Position numbers and translations under genes: made by a program. From Streptomyces sp. TG1A-60 (GTDB lineage Bacteria; Actinomycetota; Actinomycetes; Streptomycetales; Streptomycetaceae): DNA of 64,000 nucleotides. The notes beneath the pieces are model-generated. The model saw only the letters and a list, made by a program, of their open reading frames with translations. It was not told the DNA's origin and did not search any database. Shown one piece after another: positions 58,169 to 64,000 of the stretch. The stretch covers positions 806,001-870,000 of the forward strand of contig NZ_CP147520.1 of the NCBI RefSeq assembly GCF_037201975.1, written 5' to 3'. Numbering within the stretch: the first letter of the stretch is position 1; the number at the start of each line of letters is the position of its first letter.

Positions 58169-59596
58169 TCACGCTGCCTCCTCGTAGCGGAAGAGGTGCT
58201 CTCGGGGCCGGCCCAGAGCGGCGAGGGCGGCGTCCGCCGCGCCGATGCCGCTGCGGACCGCACTCTCCATGGTCGCGGGCCACCCGGTGGCGGTCCACGC
58301 TCCGGCCAGGTACAGGCCGGGGGCCTCGGTGCGGGCGCCGGGCCTGAGCCGTCCGACGCCGGGGGTGGGAGCGAACGTCGCGGTGCGCTCCCGGGTCACG
58401 AAGAAGTCCTTCACCGCCGCGCCGCGCGCGGAGGGCAACAGCCGGTCCAGCTCGGGCAGATACCGCTCGCGCAGCACGGACACGGGCTCGTCGATCTCGT
58501 CGTGGGCGGCCGACTGCGACAGCGCCAGATACTGGCCCTGGCTCAGCCCGGACGCCTCCGTCCGGTCGAAGACCCACTGCACCGGGGAGCCGAGCGCCGC
58601 GAAGAACGGTCGCGTGAGCACCTTACGGTCGTACACCACATGGACGTTGAGGATCGGCACGGTGCCGATCTCCAGCAACCGCCCAGGGTCGTCGTGCGCG
58701 CCCTCTGGCAGCAGTTCGTACGTCTCGCGCTGCGGCACGGCGAGGACGACCGTGTCCGCGTCGATGCTCTCGCCGGGCGTCTCGACCCGCCAACTCCCGT
58801 CCACCTGAGGGCGGACAGAGGTGACACGGGTGCGGAGTCCGGTGCGGACCCCGGCCGAGTCCAGCGCCTTACGGGCCTGCCGGTCGTGCAGTTCACCCAG
58901 CGGGACCCGGGCCCATCCGATGTCGGCCGCGCCCGGGTCGGACAGCAGGCCCGTCTTGAACACCATCGCGGCGAGCCCTAGGGAGGCGTCCTGGGCCACC
59001 GCGTTGAGGGTGGCGACCCCCACGAGGTCCCACAGCGCCTCGACGGCACGCGCCGACTGGCCGTGCGCGGTCAGCCAGCTGCCGAAGTCCCGTTCGTCCA
59101 GGGCCGGATCCGCGAGGTCGAGCGCTTTCAGCGCCAGCGCCGCCCGTCCCACCCGGGCGCGCTCGGCGAGCGAGAGGTGGGGGTACGTGGCCAGGCTGCG
59201 CCCCAGATGCAGAGGTACGGGCAGCGCGTCGCGCCGCAGTCTGCCGAGCCGCCTCCCGGGCCGGCCCCCGGCGTCGAGGACCGGCACGTCGAGACGGTTC
59301 TGCAGCGGTGCGAGCGCGGCCCCGTCGACACGGTCGAGGAACCAGCGGTAGGCGGTGCAGCAGCGCAGATACACATGCTGTCCGTTGTCGACGGTGAGGT
59401 CGCCACGCTGGAAGGAGAAGGCGAGTCCGCCGAGTCGGGGCCGCCCTTCCAGGAGGGTGACCCGGACACCGGCGTCGGCGAGCGCGAGCGCGGCGGTGAT
59501 GCCCGCCAGCCCCCCGCCGACCACCGCGGCCGTGCTCCGGGGACGGCCCGTACGGTCCGCGTCCGGCAGTCCCCCGGACTGTGCGCCGTCGGTCAT
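58169..59596 (-). CDS. hpnE: HpnE, FAD-dependent squalene-forming oxidoreductase
   Basis: The 475-residue flavoprotein of the amine-oxidase/phytoene-desaturase family has AAVVGGGLAGITAALALADAG then LLEGRPRLGGLAF. Its C-terminal motif is GLYLAGAWTATGWPATMESA. In the HpnCDE route it reduces hydroxysqualene to squalene. It lies between the prenyltransferase and hpnD. Confidence 0.9.
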   Translation of the reverse strand: MTDGAQSGGLPDADRTGRPRSTAAVVGGGLAGITAALALADAGVRVTLLEGRPRLGGLAFSFQRGDLTVDNGQHVYLRCCTAYRWFLDRVDGAALAPLQNRLDVPVLDAGGRPGRRLGRLRRDALPVPLHLGRSLATYPHLSLAERARVGRAALALKALDLADPALDERDFGSWLTAHGQSARAVEALWDLVGVATLNAVAQDASLGLAAMVFKTGLLSDPGAADIGWARVPLGELHDRQARKALDSAGVRTGLRTRVTSVRPQVDGSWRVETPGESIDADTVVLAVPQRETYELLPEGAHDDPGRLLEIGTVPILNVHVVYDRKVLTRPFFAALGSPVQWVFDRTEASGLSQGQYLALSQSAAHDEIDEPVSVLRERYLPELDRLLPSARGAAVKDFFVTRERTATFAPTPGVGRLRPGARTEAPGLYLAGAWTATGWPATMESAVRSGIGAADAALAALGRPREHLFRYEEAA

Positions 59597-59732
59597 CGTG
59601 CACCCTCCCCTGCCGGTCCGCCGGGGTGGCGACGCGGTCCCCTGCCGACCGTCGCAGTCAGGGACGCTCCCGCACCGCGGCGGGTTGCGTGCCGCTTTTC
59701 CCCGACGGATTCGCCTTTGCCCGGATGGTCCA

Positions 59733-60683
59733 TCAGACGCGCCTCCTGACGGTACGGCGCGACACATGGCGGGTATCCAGACCGGACAGGCCGCGCACGG
59801 CGACATACGCCTTCTCACGCCCGGGCAGCGAGACCCGGCCGCGCAGTACGGCCTCCGGCTCGCGTTCGATGCGGTCCAGCAGCCGTCGGTAGATGCCGGC
59901 CATGGCGGCGACACAGGCGCCACTGCGCCGGTCGAGCATCGGCAGCAGCCGGTAGCCCTCGGCGAACAGGGCGCGAGCCCGGCGCACCTCGAAGTGCACC
60001 AGCCCCGCGAAGTCGGAGTCGGCCGACGGGAGCGGCCCGGCGAACCCGGCCGAGCAGCCGAACTTCGCGAGGTCGTCGGCGGGCAGATAGAGGCGCCCGC
60101 CCTCCGCGTCCTCCCGAACGTCCCTGAGAATGTTGGTGAGTTGGAGCGCGAGCCCGAGGGTGTCGGCATACTCCGGCGCGCGCTCCGCTCCGCGCACGCC
60201 CGGTTCCGTGCCGAAGACTCCGAGCGAGAGCCGTCCGATGACGCCCGCGACACAGCGGCAGTAGACCTTCAGGTCGTCCCAGGTCTCGTAGGTCTCGCCG
60301 CGTACGTCCATGAGGACGCCGTCGATGAGTTCGTCGAAGGCGTCGAGGGGGATCGGGAAGGTCTCCCCGGCGTGGGCGAGGGCCACCGCGACGGGGTCCG
60401 TGTCGTCCTCACCGACGGAGCCGTCCCGGACCCGGGTGAGCAGGGCCCTGGTCTCCTCCAGCCGGGCCTCCTTGACCTCGGCGGCGAGCGCGCCGTCTCC
60501 GATGTCGTCGACGCGCCGGGAGAACGCGTACAGCGCGGACATCGCGCGGCGCTTGGGCGTCGGCAGCAGTCTGATGCCGTAGGCGAAGTTGCGGGCCTGC
60601 CGCCCGGTGACGGCCTCGCAGTAGCTGTAGGCGGCGAGTACCGGCGCGGACGCGTGTGGTTCCGACTCCACGATCCGGATCAC
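59733..60683 (-). CDS. hpnD: HpnD, presqualene diphosphate synthase
   Basis: The 316-residue squalene/phytoene synthase family protein has the aspartate motif SRRVDDIGDG near residue 60 and a second QLTNILRDVREDAEGGRLYLP near 185. It condenses two FPP to presqualene diphosphate. The GTG at 60683 overlaps the hpnC stop. Confidence 0.93.
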   Translation of the reverse strand: MIRIVESEPHASAPVLAAYSYCEAVTGRQARNFAYGIRLLPTPKRRAMSALYAFSRRVDDIGDGALAAEVKEARLEETRALLTRVRDGSVGEDDTDPVAVALAHAGETFPIPLDAFDELIDGVLMDVRGETYETWDDLKVYCRCVAGVIGRLSLGVFGTEPGVRGAERAPEYADTLGLALQLTNILRDVREDAEGGRLYLPADDLAKFGCSAGFAGPLPSADSDFAGLVHFEVRRARALFAEGYRLLPMLDRRSGACVAAMAGIYRRLLDRIEREPEAVLRGRVSLPGREKAYVAVRGLSGLDTRHVSRRTVRRRV

Positions 60684-61582
60684 CCCTCTCCTCGCAGGGT
60701 CGCGCCCACCTCGCGCAGCAGCCGGAGCTTGCCGGGCTTGGGCGGGCCGGGAAGTACGTCGAACTCGGCGGCGGCGAGCGCGTGGAGGGCCGCCCTTCCT
60801 CCCGCCACGAACCCCGCGAGGAGCAACTTCAGCCCGCCGTGGACGCTACCCACGAGGGGGGTGCCCTCCTTCAGGAGAAGCCGGGCACGTTCCGCCTCGT
60901 ACGCGACCAGCGCGCGCACCGACGCGCCCGCTGTGGGTGCGGCGAGATCCGCCTCCTGAACGTGAAAGCGCTTCATGTCCGCGGCGGGCAGATAGACACG
61001 GTCGCGGCCGAGGTCCTCGGCCACGTCCTGGAGGTGCTCGACGATCTGCAGCGCGGTGCAGATCGCGTCGGAGTGCCGAACCCGCTCGGGGGTGGTGATG
61101 CCGGTGACGGCGAGGACCAGGTGGCCGACCGGGTTGGCGGACAGCTCGCAGTACGCGAGCAGGTCGTCGTAGGTCTCGTACCGCTTGACCAGTTGGTCCT
61201 GGCGGTTGGCTGCGATCAGGGCGAGGAACGGCTCGGGGGCGAGCGAGCGGCGGCGGACGGTGCGCTGGAGCCCGCGCAGCAGCGGGTGGCCCGGGGTGCC
61301 GTCGAAGACCTTGTGGAGGTCGGCCTCGAAGGCGTCGAGGAGGAGCAGTCGGTCGTCGGCGTCCTGGGGGCGGACGCCCAGGAGGCGGGCGTCGGCGCCG
61401 CCGGGAGCGAGGTCGCCGTCACCGATGTCGTCGACGAGGCGGGCGAAGCCGTAGACGGCCATCAGGTCGTCGCGCCAGGCCCTGGGCAGGTAGAACGGCG
61501 CGACGGGAAAGTTCTCGGTCCCGGCCTTGTCGAGGGTGTCGCGCTCCGGGTCGCCGGTGCGCGCCGTCCCGGTTTCGGTCAC
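60680..61582 (-). CDS. hpnC: HpnC, hydroxysqualene synthase
   Basis: The 300-residue squalene/phytoene synthase family protein has ARLVDDIGDGDL near residue 48 and QIVEHLQDVAEDLGRDRVYL near 170. It converts presqualene diphosphate to hydroxysqualene. The GTG start at 61582 overlaps the TGA of a 23-codon upstream frame (61579-61650). It is the first structural gene of the hopanoid operon. Confidence 0.93.
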   Translation of the reverse strand: MTETGTARTGDPERDTLDKAGTENFPVAPFYLPRAWRDDLMAVYGFARLVDDIGDGDLAPGGADARLLGVRPQDADDRLLLLDAFEADLHKVFDGTPGHPLLRGLQRTVRRRSLAPEPFLALIAANRQDQLVKRYETYDDLLAYCELSANPVGHLVLAVTGITTPERVRHSDAICTALQIVEHLQDVAEDLGRDRVYLPAADMKRFHVQEADLAAPTAGASVRALVAYEAERARLLLKEGTPLVGSVHGGLKLLLAGFVAGGRAALHALAAAEFDVLPGPPKPGKLRLLREVGATLRGEG

Positions 61583-61650
61583 CGCCCGTCACCTGGCGCG
61601 GGAACGGCAAAAGCATGGTCGAGCCGGGGAGTCTCCGTAGCCATGGCCAT
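61579..61650 (-). CDS. short upstream ORF coupled to hpnC (possible leader peptide)
   Basis: The 23 codons run from ATG 61650 (MAMATETPRLDH...) to a TGA that overlaps the hpnC GTG (GTGA). GGGAG lies 7 bp before the ATG. Either it is a leader peptide whose translation drives hpnC, or hpnC truly begins at 61650 and one base is missing near 61582, as seen in other genes here. The peptide has no recognised motif. Confidence 0.4.
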   Translation of the reverse strand: MAMATETPRLDHAFAVPAPGDGR

Positions 61651-61785
61651 CACATCTCCCGTTCTACACTGCCGACCCAATACGCACTATTTCGGACACG
61701 CCGCCCAGCGGTCGGCGTCTGCGGCTGATGCCGGGTGTCGCGCATTATGGACCCACTTGCCGCGATTCGGCACCGGTACAGCTTA

Positions 61786-61797
61786 CGTTGTACAACG
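61786..61797. promoter_or_regulatory. 12-bp palindrome upstream of the hopanoid operon
   Basis: CGTTGTACAACG is a perfect palindrome 204 bp upstream of hpnC, near the expected promoter. It could be an operator for a dimeric regulator. No regulator gene is adjacent. Confidence 0.35.
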
Positions 61798-61920
61798 CAC
61801 CCTGCTCCGTCAGGGTGTCCCGCACATCACAAGAACGCACCGATTGCCCCAAGATTCCTGTGGGCGACCGGAGTTGGCGCTTCCTTCGCGCACGACCGGA
61901 CCCGGCCTCCTTCGCAGACG

Positions 61921-61955
61921 CCGGGCCCCGCCGGAACAGTTCCGGCGGGGCCCGG
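61921..61955 (-). terminator. terminator after the ABC transporter genes
   Basis: A 16-bp perfect stem (CCGGGCCCCGCCGGAA with its complement) and a 3-base loop lie 10 bp past the ATPase stop at 61966. It separates the exporter operon from the hopanoid operon, both on the minus strand. Confidence 0.88.
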
Positions 61956-61965
61956 TCGTTTCGGG

Positions 61966-62742
61966 CTACTTGCCCGTGAACTTCTCGTATTCCTTCAGCA
62001 CCTCTTCGGTCGGACCGTCCATGCGCAGTTCGCCGCGTTCCAGCCACAGGACGCGGTCGCAGGTGTCGCGGATCGACTTGTTGTTGTGGCTGACCAGGAA
62101 GACCGTGCCGGCCTCCTTGCGCAGCTCGCGGATGCGGGCCTCGGAGCGCTTCTGGAAGTTGCGGTCTCCGGTCGCGAGGGCCTCGTCGATCATCAGGACG
62201 TCGTGGTCCTTGGCCGCCGCGATGGAGAAGCGCAGACGGGCCGCCATGCCGGAAGAGTAGGTGCGCATGGGCAGGGTGATGAAGTCACCCTTCTCGTTGA
62301 TGCCGGAGAAGTCGACGATCTCCTGGTAGCGCGCCTTGATCTGTTCACGGGACATGCCCATCGCGAGGCCGCCCAATATGACGTTCCGCTCGCCCGTCAG
62401 GTCGTTCATCAGGGCGGCGTTGACGCCGAGCAGGGAGGGCTGGCCGTCGGTGTAGACCTTGCCCTTCTCCGCGGGGAGCAGACCGGCGATGGCACGCAGC
62501 AGGGTGGACTTGCCGGAACCGTTGGAGCCGATCAGGCCGATGGCCTCGCCGCGGTAGGCGACGAAGGAGACGCCCCTGACGGCGTGCACCTTGCGCACGC
62601 CCCGCGCCGCGTCGTCGGAGCCTCGCTTCAGGATGCGGCTGAGGGCGGCGGTGGCGCTGCCCTTGCCGGTCCTGGCACCGTTGACGCGGTAGACGATGTG
62701 CAGCTCGTCCGCGATGACGGTGGGAATGAGTGCCTCAGCCAC
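61966..62742 (-). CDS. polysaccharide/teichoic acid ABC exporter, ATP-binding subunit
   Basis: The 258-residue ATPase of the TagH/Wzt-type group has Walker A GSNGSGKSTLL near residue 72 and the signature YSSGMAARLRFS. Walker B is VLMIDEALATGD and the H-loop LVSHN. It powers export of a lipid-linked polymer with the permease encoded just upstream (8-bp overlap). It starts at GTG 62742. Confidence 0.92.
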   Translation of the reverse strand: MAEALIPTVIADELHIVYRVNGARTGKGSATAALSRILKRGSDDAARGVRKVHAVRGVSFVAYRGEAIGLIGSNGSGKSTLLRAIAGLLPAEKGKVYTDGQPSLLGVNAALMNDLTGERNVILGGLAMGMSREQIKARYQEIVDFSGINEKGDFITLPMRTYSSGMAARLRFSIAAAKDHDVLMIDEALATGDRNFQKRSEARIRELRKEAGTVFLVSHNNKSIRDTCDRVLWLERGELRMDGPTEEVLKEYEKFTGK

Positions 62743-63664
62743 GGCCGTACCTCTCCTCCGCCTTCCAGAAGTACACGAAGCCGCCGAGCGCGATCAGCGC
62801 GGCCCAGCCGGCGGCGACCGCCCACACGTGCGGCGGCAGGTTCTCGCGGCCGTAGCCGTCGATCAGCGCGAAGCGCATCAGGTCCATGTAGATCGCGGCG
62901 GGGTTCCACTGGAGGATGTCGGCGATCCACTTGGGGTGTTCGGCGAGCATCACGGGGATGGAGAACATGACGCCGGAGGCGTACATCCAGGTCCGCATCA
63001 CGAACGGCATCAGCTGCGCGAGGTCGGGCGTCTTGGCACCCATACGGGCCATGATCAGCGCGAGGCCGGTGTTGAAGAGGAACTGCAGTGCCAGCACGGG
63101 GAGGATCAGCAGCCACGACAGCCGCGGGTAACTGCCGAAGCCGACCACGATGACGAAGAGCACGATCATCGAGAACAGCAACTGCTGGAGCTGCTGGAGC
63201 GAGAAGGAGATGGGCAGCGAGGCGCGCGGGAAGTGCAAGGCGCGCACCAGGCCCAGGTTGCCGGAGACCGCGCGCACACCCGCCATCACCGAACTCTGTG
63301 TGAAGGTGAAGACGAACACGCCCGTGACCAGGAACGGGACATACACCTCGCGCTCCATGCCCCGGTCGGCGTTGAGGATCAGGCCGAAGATCAGGAAGTA
63401 CACCACCGCGTTGAGCAGCGGGGTGGCCACCTGCCACAGCTGGCCGAGCTTGGCCTGGCTGTACTGAGCGGTGAGCTTCGCCTGGGAGAAGGCGAGGATG
63501 AAGTGGCGCCGCCCCCACATCTGGCGGACGTACTCGACGAGTCCGGGCCGGGCGCCGCTCACGGCGAGTCCGTACTTGGCGGCCAGTTCCGTCGCGGAGA
63601 GCCCGTCGTCGGGCGACGGACGGTCGCTCACCGCGAGCCTGCCGTCATGCGTTGTCTCACTCAC
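62735..63664 (-). CDS. polysaccharide/teichoic acid ABC exporter, permease subunit
   Basis: The 309-residue ABC-2 type permease has about six membrane segments (LNAVVYFLIFGLIL, VFVFTFTQSSVMAGV, LFSMIVLFVIVV, LLILPVLALQFLF). It resembles TagG/RfbA-like exporters of teichoic acid or galactan. It forms a transporter with the ATPase whose gene overlaps by 8 bp. A hydrophilic N-terminus of about 55 residues is typical. Confidence 0.9.
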   Translation of the reverse strand: MSETTHDGRLAVSDRPSPDDGLSATELAAKYGLAVSGARPGLVEYVRQMWGRRHFILAFSQAKLTAQYSQAKLGQLWQVATPLLNAVVYFLIFGLILNADRGMEREVYVPFLVTGVFVFTFTQSSVMAGVRAVSGNLGLVRALHFPRASLPISFSLQQLQQLLFSMIVLFVIVVGFGSYPRLSWLLILPVLALQFLFNTGLALIMARMGAKTPDLAQLMPFVMRTWMYASGVMFSIPVMLAEHPKWIADILQWNPAAIYMDLMRFALIDGYGRENLPPHVWAVAAGWAALIALGGFVYFWKAEERYGRG

Positions 63665-63759
63665 AAGTGGAAACTTTCGTCCTCAATGTGCGCAGCCTGG
63701 TCGGGCCGAGGCGGAAACCTGGACCGGGTACGGCCGCATGCTCTCAGATATCGAGCTTG

Positions 63760-64000
63760 TCAGATGACGGGAGGCCGGCCCAGTCGGGTCAGCCGCCACA
63801 CCGTACGCCACTTCATGGGCCGACGGGGGCCGCAGGAGCTCGTCCAGCCCTCCTTGAAGCCGCCGAACCAGGCTTTCAGGGCCGGGGCGGAGGGCTTGCG
63901 GAGCAGGGTCAGGAGCAGCCAGACGCCCAGGTAGACCGGGACGAGGAGGGCCGGGAGGTTACGGCGCGCGAGCCAGACGCGGTTTCGCGCGACCATGCGG
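63760..64000 (-). CDS. glycosyltransferase family 2 protein, C-terminal end
   Basis: The last 79 codons of a gene entering from the right edge are present. MVARNRVWLARRNLP is followed by a membrane-like segment LLVPVYLGVWLLLTLL and a basic tail. This is the usual C-terminus of actinobacterial GT2 enzymes encoded next to TagGH-type exporters. It probably builds the exported polymer. The catalytic domain is outside the window. Confidence 0.65.
   Translation of the reverse strand, partial: RMVARNRVWLARRNLPALLVPVYLGVWLLLTLLRKPSAPALKAWFGGFKEGWTSSCGPRRPMKWRTVWRLTRLGRPPVI

Noticed and set aside
54987..58187. 1066-codon plus-strand open frame
   Set aside because: It is antisense to shc and the prenyltransferase, which have unmistakable motifs.

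Overview
The window is very GC-rich actinobacterial DNA and almost certainly comes from a Streptomyces chromosome. The evidence is a WhiB-family regulator, a complete conservon (cvnA-D), many GTG starts, leaderless-type promoters, a c-di-AMP riboswitch in front of a cell-wall peptidase, and a hopanoid cluster in the gene order known from Streptomyces coelicolor.

Layout. 1-13 kb (minus strand): the edge of a biosynthetic cluster. A giant assembly line reads formyltransferase - unassigned linker - adenylation (code close to glycine) - PCP - KS - DH - ACP - KS - AT and is translationally coupled to a DH-initiated PKS protein leaving the window. A Rieske oxygenase and a flavoprotein lie upstream. 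13.6-14.2 kb: an integrase remnant abuts the 3' end of a tRNA-Pro(GGG) gene, so the cluster looks like an island beside a tRNA. 14.2-25.2 kb: small conserved genes (DUF309, TauE-like, lipase, WhiB, Dps, DUF3140), then a complete-looking trans-4-hydroxyproline catabolic operon with its GntR regulator and two matching operator-like sites, a NUDIX-like gene, a MITE-like element and a second, identical tRNA-Pro. 25-38.5 kb: transketolase-like protein, small genes, a kinase-fold gene bracketed by inverted repeats, a truncated dehydrogenase, the conservon plus a GAF gene, a frameshifted kinase-like gene, a TlpA/CcdA redox pair and an ABC-transporter scar. 38.4-48.3 kb: housekeeping enzymes, the riboswitch-controlled LysM/M23 peptidase, an alpha-galactosidase, three DnaA-box-like 9-mers and a tyrosine phosphatase. 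48.5-61.7 kb: the hopanoid cluster, read leftwards from hpnC to hpnO. 62-64 kb: a polysaccharide ABC exporter and the end of a glycosyltransferase.

How the genes work together. Dxs and IspG supply isoprenoid precursors; the polyprenyl synthase and HpnC/D/E lead to squalene; Shc makes the hopene skeleton; HpnH, HpnG and HpnO extend and aminate it. In the hydroxyproline operon an epimerase, a three-subunit flavoprotein dehydrogenase and a DapA-type deaminase form consecutive steps. In the PKS/NRPS, formylation of a glycyl starter is the predicted first step.

Caution. Several long genes are broken by single-base shifts, nearly all explained by one missing base in a G/C run (8456-8459, 8767-8771, 25772-25774, 34984-34987, 51179-51182, 51630-51634). 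These look like homopolymer sequencing errors rather than real mutations, so the affected genes are annotated as genes with the shifts noted.
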